From positions 1 through 13,135 of the forward strand of contig JANJSW010000348.1 of the NCBI GenBank assembly GCA_024711415.1: a DNA stretch of 13,135 nt, written 5' to 3'. Position 1 is the first letter of the stretch. The number at the start of each line of letters is the position of its first letter. The translations under genes and the position numbers were made by a program. The notes beneath the pieces are model-generated. The model made no database searches. It was given only the letters and a program-made list of their open reading frames with translations, and was not told the origin of the DNA. Positions 5,918-13,135 of the stretch are shown here, in pieces. This DNA comes from Thermomonas sp. (GTDB lineage Bacteria > Pseudomonadota > Gammaproteobacteria > Xanthomonadales > Xanthomonadaceae).

Positions 5918-6901
5918 ATGCCAACCATGCAACGACGCTCCGCCACGCCTCTCCCATCGGCAACCCTGGCGATCCACGACGGACGCGCCGGCAACGCGCG
6001 CCAGGCCTTGGCGCTGGCACATGCGCTGGACAGCCGCCCGAGCGAGCTCACGCTGCAACCGCGCGCGCCGTGGCGCTGGCTGGCCCCGCGACGGCTGCCC
6101 GGTGCGGAAGCCGCGCTCGGCCCGGCGTTCCGGACGGCCTGCAGTGCGCCGCCCGCCGTTGCCATCGGCTGCGGCCGGCAGGCGGCGTTGGCCACCCGCC
6201 TGTTGCGCGCACGCGGCGCGAAGGCGGTGCAGATCCTCGATCCGCGCATCGCCAGCCGGCACTGGGACATCGTGGTGGCGCCCGTGCACGACGGCCTCCA
6301 AGGAGCCAATGTCATCGCCACGCTCGGCAGCCTGCACCCGGTCAATGACGACTACCTGCTGTGCGCGATCGCCGCGTTCCCGTCTCTGGCCGCCCTGCCC
6401 ACCCCGCACAGCGTGCTGCTGGTGGGCGGCCCGACCCGCCACGCGCCGCTGGACGATGCCGGCTTCGGGGCGCTGCTGCAGCGGCTGGCCGCGCAGGCAC
6501 GGGCCGAAGGCGGCAGCTTCAGCGCCGTCGCCTCGCGGCGCACGCCCTTGGCCTGGCGCGACGCGCTGGCGGGCGTGGATCCGCACCTGCCCGGCCTGCG
6601 CTGGCGCGACACCGGCGACGGCGCCAATCCCTACGCCGGGCTGCTGGCCTGCGCCGACCGCATCGTCTGCACGCCGGACTCGGTGAACATGCTCAGCGAA
6701 GCGGCGGCCACCCGCGCGCCGCTCTACGTGTGGTCGCCGCAGGCGTTGCAGGGGCGTCCGCGCGCCTTCCTCGATGCGCTTCTCGAAAGCGCGCGCGCGC
6801 GCGCGCTGGACGATGCACTGGCCCCGTTCGTCGTCGAGCCGCTGCGCGAGACCGCGCGGGTGGCGCAGGACATCCGCAGCCGCCTGACGTTGACGTCGTA
6901 G
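5918..6901 (+). CDS. ELM1/DUF1022 family protein, putative glycosyltransferase-like
   Basis: A 327 aa protein of the Mito_fiss_Elm1 (DUF1022) family. The plant member ELM1 helps recruit dynamin for mitochondrial fission. The bacterial proteins have an overall GT-B, MurG-like look and are thought to be sugar transferases or envelope proteins, but no reaction is established to my knowledge. Diagnostic segments are [15 protein letters not shown] (20-34), [16 protein letters not shown] (82-97), [10 protein letters not shown] (166-175), the [20 protein letters not shown] region (239-258), and then [14 protein letters not shown] (259-272), where DSVNMLSEA is the family hallmark. The first ATG is chosen because GGAA precedes it by seven bases; MQRR at 5927 is an alternative. 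A (GC)9 tract lies near the C-terminus. Standing alone next to envelope-glycan genes is consistent with a surface-glycolipid role. It converges on glnE. Confidence 0.83.
   Translation: MPTMQRRSATPLPSATLAIHDGRAGNARQALALAHALDSRPSELTLQPRAPWRWLAPRRLPGAEAALGPAFRTACSAPPAVAIGCGRQAALATRLLRARGAKAVQILDPRIASRHWDIVVAPVHDGLQGANVIATLGSLHPVNDDYLLCAIAAFPSLAALPTPHSVLLVGGPTRHAPLDDAGFGALLQRLAAQARAEGGSFSAVASRRTPLAWRDALAGVDPHLPGLRWRDTGDGANPYAGLLACADRIVCTPDSVNMLSEAAATRAPLYVWSPQALQGRPRAFLDALLESARARALDDALAPFVVEPLRETARVAQDIRSRLTLTS
6789..6806 (+). repeat. (GC)9 dinucleotide tract inside the ELM1-like gene
   Basis: Nine uninterrupted GC units encode the SARARA stretch around residues 291-296 of 327. Alternating GC of this length can adopt Z-DNA and is prone to slippage; a change of one unit would shift the frame and replace the last 30 or so residues. 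In GC-rich DNA it may simply reflect codon choice for Ala-Arg repeats. Confidence 0.85.
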
Positions 6902-6916
6902 GCGATCGACGGCGCG

Positions 6917-6933
6917 CTGCCTGCGACAGGCAG
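6917..6933. other. Perfect stem-loop in the ELM1-like/glnE convergent gap
   Basis: CTGCCTG (6917-6923) and CAGGCAG (6927-6933) form a perfect 7-base stem with a CGA loop, 16 bases after the ELM1-like stop. There is no T run on either strand. It could act as a weak or Rho-assisted transcript end between two converging genes. Confidence 0.5.
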
Positions 6934-6953
6934 ATGCCGCCGCGGCCTGTCCT

Positions 6954-6972
6954 GCCGCCGGCCGCAGGCGGC
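6954..6972. other. Second GC-rich stem-loop next to the glnE stop
   Basis: GCCGCC (6954-6959) and GGCGGC (6967-6972) pair around a 7-base loop, three bases from the glnE stop (6975). There is no T tract. With the stem-loop at 6917-6933 it accounts for most of the 73-base convergent gap. Confidence 0.4.
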
Positions 6973-6974
6973 GG

Positions 6975-9758
6975 CTACGCCTCGCTGAAGCGCAGCCCCT
7001 GCGCCCCGATCGCCGCGCGGATCGCGGCACAGGCCGCCTCGATGCGCGCATCGCGGGCGGCGCGGCGGGGACGGCGGTCGAGCGTGCAGCGCAGGCCGGT
7101 GTCCAGCAGCGCGGCATGCGCCTCGCGCAGCGCGGCGTGGGTAGGCGGGTCCAGACTGCCCCCCTGCAGCGCAGCTTCCAGCAGGGCGCTGGTGGCGCGC
7201 GGCGCCAGCAATCCGGGGCTCGCGCCCGCATCGCGCAGCACCAGGAACTGCAGCAGGAATTCCAGGTCGACCAGCGCGCCTTCGCCCTGCTTGAGATCGA
7301 GCATGGCGGCATCACTGCGGTCCAGCTCGGCGCGCATCTTGCGGCGCATCGCGGACACATCCTCGACCAGCTTGCCGCCATCGCGCGGCTGCGCCAGCAC
7401 CTGCGCGCGCAGCCCTTCGAAGGCTTCGGCCAGCGATGCGTCGCCGGCGATCGCGCGGGCGCGCACCAGCGCCTGATGCTCCCATGTCCACGCGCGGTTG
7501 CGCTGGTAGTCGGTGAAGCTGGCCAAGCTCGATACCAGCAACCCCTTGGCGCCGTCGGGGCGCAGCCGCACGTCGACGTCAAACAACCGGCCGGCGCCGG
7601 TGCGCACGCCCAGCAGCGAGACGATCTTCTGCCCCAGCCGCGCGAACCAGCGCGGCGCATCCAGCGGCCGCGCGCCGTCGGAGTTGGCGTCTGCCGGGGC
7701 GTCGAACAGGAAGACCAGGTCGAGGTCGGAACCGAAGCCCAGCTCCTCGCCGCCCAGCGTGCCGTAACCGAGCACGGCGAAACGGCCGCCGTCGACGCTG
7801 CCGTGCGCGCCGCGCAATTCGTCGTCGGCCAGCTGCAGCACGCAGGCGACCACCGCATCGGCCAGCCAGGCCAGATGGCGGGCGCAATCCTGCGCATCGA
7901 TGCGGCCATCCAGCAGCGCCAGCGCGAAGCGGAAGCTCAGCGCCTGCCGCACTTCGTTGAGCGCATCCAGCGATGCCTCCATGTCGTGATCGCGCAGCGC
8001 CGCTACGCACTGCGCCTGCATGGCCGCGCGATCCGGCAGCTCGCCACCCACGCGCACGTCGAGCAGCTCGTCCAGCAGCAGCGGATAGGCGGCCAGGCGC
8101 TCGCCCAGCAGGGCGCTGCGCGCCAGCGCGCTGGCCAGCCGCGCCAGTGCCACCGGCTGCTCGTCCAGCAGCGCCAGGTAGCTGGCACGGCGCAGGATGG
8201 TGTGCAGCAGCGGCAGCACCCGGCGCAGCACCGCATCGGGCGTATCGGAAGCGGCGGCGTGCTGCAGCAGCGCCGGCAGCACCCGGTCCAGACGCGCGCG
8301 TGCCGTATCGGACAGGTCGCGCACGCCGGGCGTGCGGGCGAAATCGCAGAGGCTGGCGTGCAGCTCGGCGGCATGCTCGAAGCCGACCGCCTCCAGCTGC
8401 GCGGCGTCGCCGTGCTCGGGCAGCGCGCGCCAGTACCCGGCGAGCTCGTCGCCACCGGACATGCGGCGACGGCGCGGCGCCAGCAACGCGCCGAACTCCT
8501 CCGCCACCTTCTCCCGCTGCGCCGCCAGCGCGACATCCAGCGCCTGCCAGTCCGCGTAGCCCAGCCCGGCAGCGAGGCGTGCGCGCCCCAGCCCGTCCTC
8601 GGGCAGCGCATAGGTCTGCGCATCGGCCAGCATCTGCAGGCGATTCTCGAGCCGGCGCAGGAAACGGTAGGCCACCGCCAGTGCCGATGCAGCGTCGGTT
8701 TCCATGTGCCCGGCCTGCGCCAGCGCCTGCAGCGTCGCCAGCAGGTGGCGACGGCGCAGCGCCGGCTCGCGGCCGCCGCGGATCAGCTGCAGCGCCTGCG
8801 CCAGGAACTCGATCTCGCGGATGCCGCCCGGCCCGCGCTTGATGTCGCCGGCCATGTCCTTGCGCGCCACCTCCGCGGCGATCATCGCCTTCATCGCGCG
8901 CAGCCCGTCCAGCGCGCCGTAGTCCAGGTAGCGGCGATAGACGAACGGCCGCAGCGCATCGAGGAAGCGCTCGCCGGCGGCGATATCGCCGGCCACGCAG
9001 CGCGCCTTCTGCCAGGCGTAGCGCTCCCAGTCGCGGCCCTCGCGCTGGAAATACAGCTCCATCGCCGCAAACGACAGCGCCACCCGCCCGGCGTTGCCGA
9101 ACGGGCGCAGGCGCAGGTCGACGCGGTGGCAGAAGCCGTCCGCGGTCACCTCGTCCAGCAGTTTCGCCAGCTGCTGGCCCAGCCGCGCGAAATAGTCCTG
9201 CGCATGCAGGCTGCGCGCGCCATCGGATTCGCCCTCGTGCTCGTAGGCGTAGACCAGGTCGATGTCGGAACTGAAGTTCAGCTCGCGCCCGCCCAGCTTG
9301 CCAAGGCCGAACACCACCAGCCGCTGCGGCGTGCCTTCGGCATCGCGCACGCTGCCGAAGCGCCGCGCGAAATCCGCCTCCAGCGCGTCCAGCGCCAGCC
9401 GCAGGCAGGTTTCCGCCAGCGCGCTGCTGCCGGCGAGGATCTCCTCGACATCGGCGCCCTCGACCACGTCGCGCCACACCAGCCGGGTCGATTCCGCCTG
9501 CCGGTAGCGGCGCAGCAGGCGCGGCCACTCGCCCTGGTTGTCCGCCTCCAGCAGCGGCGCGGGCAGCGGCGCCGACGCATCGGCCTGCAACTGCGGCAAC
9601 AGTTCCGGCTGGCGGATGAGCGCATCGATGGCGAAGTCGCTGGCCACCGCCAGCCGCGCCAGCGCCGCTTCGTCGGCAATCGCGCAGCCGGCCGCGCGCA
9701 GGCGCTGCAGGGCGCGCGCGGACAGGGCCTGCATCTCGGCGGAAAACACATCGTCCAT
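6975..9758 (-). CDS. glnE: Glutamine synthetase adenylyltransferase/deadenylylase
   Basis: A 927 aa bifunctional enzyme that adds AMP to, and removes it from, a conserved tyrosine of glutamine synthetase in response to PII protein and glutamine, tuning ammonia assimilation. The E. coli protein has 946 aa. Two nucleotidyltransferase domains are visible. The N-terminal deadenylylase has GLGKLGG (151-157) and the metal-binding SSDID with D165 and D167, then [11 protein letters not shown] (308-318). The C-terminal adenylylase has GYGTLGG (664-670) and GSDLD with D678 and D680, then [13 protein letters not shown] (826-838). VDLRLRPFG (213-221) and VDVRLRPDG (728-736) are the matching second halves. 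The start at 9758 (MDDVFSAEM) is preferred over the open frame to 9785, which adds an odd Arg/Cys-rich stretch, but no strong SD supports it. All catalytic residues are present. The gene diverges from the AAA ATPase across 44 bases. Confidence 0.98.
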   Translation of the reverse strand: MDDVFSAEMQALSARALQRLRAAGCAIADEAALARLAVASDFAIDALIRQPELLPQLQADASAPLPAPLLEADNQGEWPRLLRRYRQAESTRLVWRDVVEGADVEEILAGSSALAETCLRLALDALEADFARRFGSVRDAEGTPQRLVVFGLGKLGGRELNFSSDIDLVYAYEHEGESDGARSLHAQDYFARLGQQLAKLLDEVTADGFCHRVDLRLRPFGNAGRVALSFAAMELYFQREGRDWERYAWQKARCVAGDIAAGERFLDALRPFVYRRYLDYGALDGLRAMKAMIAAEVARKDMAGDIKRGPGGIREIEFLAQALQLIRGGREPALRRRHLLATLQALAQAGHMETDAASALAVAYRFLRRLENRLQMLADAQTYALPEDGLGRARLAAGLGYADWQALDVALAAQREKVAEEFGALLAPRRRRMSGGDELAGYWRALPEHGDAAQLEAVGFEHAAELHASLCDFARTPGVRDLSDTARARLDRVLPALLQHAAASDTPDAVLRRVLPLLHTILRRASYLALLDEQPVALARLASALARSALLGERLAAYPLLLDELLDVRVGGELPDRAAMQAQCVAALRDHDMEASLDALNEVRQALSFRFALALLDGRIDAQDCARHLAWLADAVVACVLQLADDELRGAHGSVDGGRFAVLGYGTLGGEELGFGSDLDLVFLFDAPADANSDGARPLDAPRWFARLGQKIVSLLGVRTGAGRLFDVDVRLRPDGAKGLLVSSLASFTDYQRNRAWTWEHQALVRARAIAGDASLAEAFEGLRAQVLAQPRDGGKLVEDVSAMRRKMRAELDRSDAAMLDLKQGEGALVDLEFLLQFLVLRDAGASPGLLAPRATSALLEAALQGGSLDPPTHAALREAHAALLDTGLRCTLDRRPRRAARDARIEAACAAIRAAIGAQGLRFSEA

Positions 9759-9765
9759 GCGCCGA

Positions 9766-9794
9766 TTGTGGCATCGCCGACGCACCGCTATCGT
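9766..9794 (+). promoter_or_regulatory. Candidate sigma70 promoter for the AAA ATPase, near-leaderless
   Basis: TTGTGG (9766-9771) and TATCGT (9789-9794) are separated by exactly 17 bases and each match the sigma70 consensus at 4 of 6 positions. The expected transcription start, about seven bases on, falls at or one to two bases before the ATG at 9803. No SD lies before that ATG, which agrees with a leaderless message. The element sits in the 44-base gap shared with the divergent glnE. Confidence 0.45.
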
Positions 9795-9802
9795 GCCCGC
9801 CC

Positions 9803-11290
9803 ATGAGCGAACTGCTGGACCTGGCCGCGCTGATCCGCGCGGAGACGCCCCTGCTGGTGATCGAAACGCCCGACGAAGCGCGGGTGATGGAGCTGTTCCG
9901 GCAGTCGCTGATGCACGTCTGGCGCGCGCTGTATCGCTGGAGCGTGACCGAAGGCCTTCGCCGGGTGGACATGGACGGCGAGGACGAAAGCGGACTGGCG
10001 CCCGACCTCAGCGCCACCCTCAACGCGATGCGCGAGGCCAGCCAGCGCGGCGTCTACCTGCTGATGGATGCGACCCCCTACCTCGGCTATGCCAGCTACC
10101 AGCGCGCGCTGCGCGACCTCATACAGCGCCGCGGCAGCCAGCCGCACGTGATCGTGCTGGTGGGCACCAGGATCGAACTGCCGGAGGCGCTGGAACCGTT
10201 CGCCGCGCGGTTCTCGCTGCGCCTGCCGGACGCCAACGCCCTGCTCAAGCTGGTCAAGGACGAAGCCCGCGACTACGCCGCGCAGAACGGCGGCCGCCGG
10301 GTGGAAGCCGACGCCGATGCGGTCCGGCAGATCGTGCGCAACCTGCACGGCCTGACCCTGACCGACGCGCGCCGGATCGCCCGCCACCTGATCTGGCGCG
10401 ACGGCGCGCTGGGTGCCGACGACCTGCCGGAGCTGGCGCGACTGAAGTTCGAGCTGCTCAACAAGAGCGGCCACCTGCACTACGAATACGACACCGCGCG
10501 TTTTTCCGACGTGGGTGGGGCGGCGCGCCTGAAGCGCTGGGTGGAGCAACGGCGCGCCGCCTTCGTGCAGGACCCGCCGCCCGCCGGGCTGCCGCCGCCG
10601 CGCGGCGGACTGCTGCTGGGCGTGCAGGGCTGCGGCAAGTCGCTGCTGGCCAAGGCGGTGGCGGGCGGCTTCGGCGTGCCGCTGGTGCGGCTGGACTTCG
10701 GCACCCTGTACGACAAGTTCCACGGCGAAACCGAGAAGAACCTGCGCACCGCGCTCGCGTCCACCGAACAGCTCGCGCCCTGCGTGCTGTGGATCGACGA
10801 GATCGAGAAGGCACTGGCCACCGACGGCGGCGACGGCGACGGCGGGCTGTCGCGGCGCGTGCTGGGCTACCTGCTGACCTGGATGGCCGAGCGCAAGGCG
10901 CGCGTGTTCCTGGTCGCCACCGCGAACCAGGTGCAGCAACTGCCGGCGGAACTGCTGCGTAAGGGCCGCTTCGACGAGATCTTCTTCGTCGACCTGCCCG
11001 ATGCCGCCACCCGCGCCGAGATCTTCGCCCTGCACCTGGACCGGCGCCAGCTGGCCCGCGAGCACATCGACCTGTCGGCGCTGGCCGCGGCGGCCGAGGG
11101 CTATTCCGGCGCCGAGATCGAACAGGTCATCGTCAGCGCGCTGTATGCCGCGCACGCCACCCAGGCCGGGCTGGACACGCACGCGCTGATGCAGGCGGTC
11201 CGCGAGACCCGCCCGCTGTCGGTGCTGATGGCCGAACAGGTCCAGGCGCTGCGCGAGTGGGCGCTGCCGCGGACCGTGCCGGCCGACTGA
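9803..11290 (+). CDS. Ycf46-like AAA+ ATPase
   Basis: A 495 aa soluble ATPase resembling Ycf46, the single-AAA-domain family of cyanobacteria, algal plastids and scattered proteobacteria, related to the FtsH/Cdc48 clade but lacking any protease domain. The N-terminal 220 residues form the family-specific region, itself a degenerate P-loop-like fold ([19 protein letters not shown] at 10-28). The AAA module follows: DVGG at 236-239, Walker A GVQGCGKS (273-280), Walker B VLWIDE (328-333, D332/E333), sensor 1 VATAN (371-375), candidate arginine fingers R386/R389 in RKGRFDE, and the sensor-2 region GYSGAEIE (433-440). All residues needed for ATP hydrolysis are present, so it is probably an active hexameric remodeller. 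The substrate is unknown. There is no membrane segment, and the last 35 residues lack a known degradation domain. Expression appears independent of neighbours. I see no plus-strand terminator after it. Confidence 0.9.
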   Translation: MSELLDLAALIRAETPLLVIETPDEARVMELFRQSLMHVWRALYRWSVTEGLRRVDMDGEDESGLAPDLSATLNAMREASQRGVYLLMDATPYLGYASYQRALRDLIQRRGSQPHVIVLVGTRIELPEALEPFAARFSLRLPDANALLKLVKDEARDYAAQNGGRRVEADADAVRQIVRNLHGLTLTDARRIARHLIWRDGALGADDLPELARLKFELLNKSGHLHYEYDTARFSDVGGAARLKRWVEQRRAAFVQDPPPAGLPPPRGGLLLGVQGCGKSLLAKAVAGGFGVPLVRLDFGTLYDKFHGETEKNLRTALASTEQLAPCVLWIDEIEKALATDGGDGDGGLSRRVLGYLLTWMAERKARVFLVATANQVQQLPAELLRKGRFDEIFFVDLPDAATRAEIFALHLDRRQLAREHIDLSALAAAAEGYSGAEIEQVIVSALYAAHATQAGLDTHALMQAVRETRPLSVLMAEQVQALREWALPRTVPAD

Positions 11291-11337
11291 CGGCCTCACT
11301 TGGCGCAGGCCTGGCCGCGCACAAAAACTGCAGGCAT

Positions 11338-11371
11338 AAAAAAGCCCGCTTAGACCGAAGTCTCAGCGGGC
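11338..11371 (-). terminator. Rho-independent terminator with UUCG loop (minus strand)
   Basis: Read on the minus strand, GCCCGCT (11371-11365) pairs with AGCGGGC (11350-11344), an inner GAC/GTC stem closes a C-TTCG-G tetraloop (11360-11355 region), and six T residues follow (11343-11338). One internal mismatch (C11364 opposite T11351) breaks the stem. This is a textbook terminator. On the plus strand no T run follows, so it does not serve the AAA ATPase. It lies about 105 bases past the oxidoreductase stop. Confidence 0.92.
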
Positions 11372-11469
11372 CTGCTCCCTCCCCCACGTCGGGACGCGGG
11401 CCGATCGTGAAGGATTCGTGAGGGTGTTTGCACGCTGCACTGCAAAAAAGCACCCGCCGGTTCACGAAT
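11338..11469 (-). ncRNA. Candidate structured RNA: small RNA or structured 3' UTR
   Basis: Between the oxidoreductase stop (11476) and the terminator, three stem-loops follow each other on the minus strand. The first is large: the 19-base arm 11414-11432 pairs with TGCAAA (11441-11446), CACCC (11451-11455) and TCACGAAT (11462-11469), with bulges of 4 and 6 bases and an 8-base loop. The second, 11383-11400, has 7-base arms around a 4-base loop; one pair is G-U as minus-strand RNA but A-C on the plus strand, which favours minus-strand transcription. The third is the UUCG terminator. A purine-rich GGGGGAGGGAG lies single-stranded between the second and third. No internal promoter is obvious, so it is either a processed 3' UTR small RNA or a UTR element. 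Confidence 0.4.
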
Positions 11470-11475
11470 ACCCCA

Positions 11476-13110
11476 TCAATCAGGACGCGGCGACCGGCCC
11501 AGATCCTTGAGGATTTCACGCGCGGCGTTGCGCCCCGGCAGGCCGGTCACGCCTCCACCGGGATGGGTGCCAGAGCCGCACAGGTAGAGACTTTCGAATG
11601 CGCCGCGGTAATTGCCCTGTCCCAGCAGCGGGCGCGCGCTGAACATCTGGTCCAGCCCCAGCGCGCCGTGGAAGATGTCGCCGCCGACCAGGCCGATGCG
11701 ACGCTCCAGGTCGAGCGGGCTCAGCGCCTCGTAGCCCAGCACGCTGCGGGCGAAGTTCGGGGCGTAGTCGTTGACGGTGTCGATCATCAGCTTCGCCACC
11801 GTGTCGCGGTGCGCGTCCCAGCCGCCGTCCTCGTCGGCGATGGCCGGGTTCACCTGCTGGCAGAACAGGCTGGCCACGTGCTGGCCGGCCGGCGCCAGGG
11901 TGTCGTCCAGGGTCGAGGAGATCACCACCTCGACGATGGGCTTGCGCGCCCAGCCGGGGTTGTAAGCGCGCGACTTGGCATCGAAATACGCCTGCTCGAA
12001 GTACTGCAGCGACGATCCGATCAGGATGCCGCTCTGGTGGTGCGGCTGCAGCTGCGTGCCCGGCATCGCGGTGAAGTCCGGCAGCTCGGACAGCGCCACG
12101 TTCATGCGGAAGGTGCCGGAGCCGCAGCGGTAGCGGCGGATGCGCTGGCTGGTGTCGTCGTCGAGCTGGCCGGGCTCGACCAGCCTGGTGTAGAGCAGCT
12201 TCGGATTGAGGTTGCTGGCGATGGTCGCGGCGCGCAGCTCGCGACCGTCCGCCAATGCGACGCCGACCGCCTTGCCGCCTTCCACCAGCAGCTGCGCCAC
12301 CTCGGCATCGGTTTCGATGGCAACGCCGCGCGCCTCGCACTCCTTGCGCATCGCCTGGGTGATGGCGCCCATGCCGCCGATGGCGTGGCCCCACGCGCCG
12401 GCCTTGCCGTTCACTTCGCCGAACACGTGGTGCAGCAGCACGTAGGCGCTGCCCGGCGTGTAGGGGCTGGCGAAATTGCCGACCACCGAATCCCAGCCCA
12501 GCGCGGCCTTCAGCGGCTCGCCCTCGAACCAGTCGTCCAGCAGCTCGCCGGCCGACTTGGTGAAAAGGTCCAGCAGGTCGCGGCGGCCGCGCATGTCCAG
12601 CGATTTCAGCTGCTTGCCCACCGCCACCGAGTTCAGCCAGTCGGCCAGCACGAAGCGGTCGCTCACGTTCGGCGGCGTGCGCCGCATCAGCTCGCGCAGC
12701 ACCACCACGATGCGATCGAGCATCGCGTAGTACTCGGGCAGCCGCTGCGCATCGCGCGCCGACCACTTCGCCACCTCGGCGTTCGTGTGCTCGCCGCCGA
12801 GGCGGAAACTGCGCCCGTCCGGCAGCGGCAGGAAGTTGGCGTAGGGCCGTTCGACCACGCGCAGCCCGTGCTCATGCAGGCGCAGGTCGCGGATCACCGC
12901 CGGATTGAGCAGGCTGACCGTGTAGCTGGCCACGGAGTTGCGGAACCCGGGATGGAATTCCTCGGTCACCGCTGCGCCGCCGACCAGGTGGCGGCGCTCC
13001 AGCACCCGCACCTTCAGGCCGGCGCCGGCGAGATAGGCGGCGCAGACCAGGCCGTTGTGGCCACCGCCGATGATGAGGACATCGTCGTGTTGCTGGATTG
13101 GCATGGACAT
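11476..13110 (-). CDS. PYROXD2-type FAD-dependent oxidoreductase (phytoene desaturase superfamily)
   Basis: A 544 aa flavoprotein of the CrtI/PYROXD2 amine-oxidase-like superfamily. The N-terminal FAD-binding fold is VLIIGGGHNGLVCAAYL (11-27), with the glycine motif GGGHNG at 15-20, E38 at the end of the second strand, and RRHLVGGAAVTEE (39-51), which resembles the double-glycine FAD loop of the family. The C-terminal FAD motif is LCGSGTHPGGGVTG then LPGRNAA (510-530), as in PYROXD2 and CrtI. The GGHNGLxxAAYLAxxG pattern and the length fit the PYROXD2 subgroup (human protein about 580 aa) better than true carotenoid desaturases, so the substrate is unknown and a carotenoid role is not supported. 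No other carotenoid gene is in view. MSMPIQ at 13110 is the furthest start seen; MPIQ at 13104 is equally possible, and only 25 bases precede it in the window. A strong terminator lies downstream. Confidence 0.9.
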   Translation of the reverse strand: MSMPIQQHDDVLIIGGGHNGLVCAAYLAGAGLKVRVLERRHLVGGAAVTEEFHPGFRNSVASYTVSLLNPAVIRDLRLHEHGLRVVERPYANFLPLPDGRSFRLGGEHTNAEVAKWSARDAQRLPEYYAMLDRIVVVLRELMRRTPPNVSDRFVLADWLNSVAVGKQLKSLDMRGRRDLLDLFTKSAGELLDDWFEGEPLKAALGWDSVVGNFASPYTPGSAYVLLHHVFGEVNGKAGAWGHAIGGMGAITQAMRKECEARGVAIETDAEVAQLLVEGGKAVGVALADGRELRAATIASNLNPKLLYTRLVEPGQLDDDTSQRIRRYRCGSGTFRMNVALSELPDFTAMPGTQLQPHHQSGILIGSSLQYFEQAYFDAKSRAYNPGWARKPIVEVVISSTLDDTLAPAGQHVASLFCQQVNPAIADEDGGWDAHRDTVAKLMIDTVNDYAPNFARSVLGYEALSPLDLERRIGLVGGDIFHGALGLDQMFSARPLLGQGNYRGAFESLYLCGSGTHPGGGVTGLPGRNAAREILKDLGRSPRPD

Positions 13111-13135
13111 CGTCGCTGACGGGAAGAGCCCCGAT

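Noticed and set aside
9769..9784. A GG-N10-GC pattern upstream of the AAA ATPase resembling a sigma54 promoter
   Set aside because: The -24 part is close to TGGCA but the -12 part lacks the TT before GC. GG-N10-GC is common by chance in such GC-rich DNA, and the sigma70-like pair at the same place fits better.
7116..9806. An 896-codon open frame on the plus strand, antisense to glnE
   Set aside because: It lies opposite a full glnE with all catalytic motifs. The translation is Arg/Gln/Ala-rich with no recognisable domain, as expected from GC-rich third positions that suppress stop codons.
9788..11299. A 503-codon minus-strand frame opposite the AAA ATPase
   Set aside because: The plus-strand gene has Walker A, Walker B and sensor motifs. 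The antisense translation is compositionally biased and matches no family.
11427..11446. TTTGCA/TGCAAA inverted repeat as a plus-strand terminator for the AAA ATPase
   Set aside because: It is followed by A residues and not T on the plus strand, and it is the inner part of the larger minus-strand hairpin.
11428..13119. A 563-codon plus-strand frame opposite the oxidoreductase
   Set aside because: Shadow of the minus-strand gene, with His/Gln/Val/Arg-rich translation and no motif.
1..13135. CRISPR arrays, tRNA or rRNA genes, IS ends, prophage or toxin-antitoxin modules
   Set aside because: I looked through both strands and saw no regularly spaced repeats, no tRNA-like cloverleaf and no transposase, integrase or antitoxin-type reading frame.

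Overview
The window is GC-rich (about 70% by eye) chromosomal DNA packed with core-type genes. There is no phage, IS, plasmid, CRISPR or tRNA signature. Protein families (two-domain GlnE, LpxL acyltransferase, O-antigen ligase, RutE, YceI-pirin, zf-CHCC), GC content and a REP-like palindrome suggest a gammaproteobacterium of the Xanthomonadaceae/Lysobacterales type (Luteimonas, Lysobacter, Thermomonas or Pseudoxanthomonas-like). The genus is inferred, not proven.

Layout. 152-1060 (+) is a lipid A late acyltransferase (LpxL/HtrB). It converges, with a 10-base overlap, on a run of six minus-strand genes, read here from its far end: a RutE-like flavin reductase (5834-5244), a lipoprotein-type YceI protein (5200-4493), a pirin (4488-3781), a tiny CHCC zinc-finger protein (3699-3496), a GT4 glycosyltransferase (3479-2370) and an O-antigen-ligase-family membrane protein (2373-1051). 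Spacing is tight: 43, 4, 81 (holding the REP-like hairpin) and 16 bases, then an ATGA overlap. The run therefore probably forms two units, a redox/stress trio and an envelope-glycan trio, separated by the hairpin at 3745-3774. Divergent from the run lies an ELM1-family (DUF1022) putative glycosyltransferase (5918-6901). It converges on glnE (9758-6975), the regulator of glutamine synthetase. Divergent from glnE is a Ycf46-like AAA ATPase (9803-11290). A 185-base gap follows, with an obvious minus-strand UUCG terminator and two more stem-loops, and then a complete PYROXD2-type FAD oxidoreductase (13110-11476).

How the genes fit together. LpxL, the GT4 enzyme, the ligase-family protein and perhaps the ELM1-like protein make or decorate the outer-membrane glycolipid. 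YceI, pirin and the RutE-like protein look like a small redox or aldehyde/quinone detoxification set. GlnE is nitrogen housekeeping. The Ycf46-like ATPase has no known bacterial job outside cyanobacteria.

I do not see a clear new multi-gene system. The items most worth a second look are the structured RNA downstream of the oxidoreductase (11338-11469), the REP-like hairpin that decides the start of the zinc-finger gene, the 15-base palindrome over the ELM1-like ribosome-binding site, the two probable leaderless starts (lpxL and the AAA ATPase), and the uncharacterised ELM1-like and Ycf46-like proteins.
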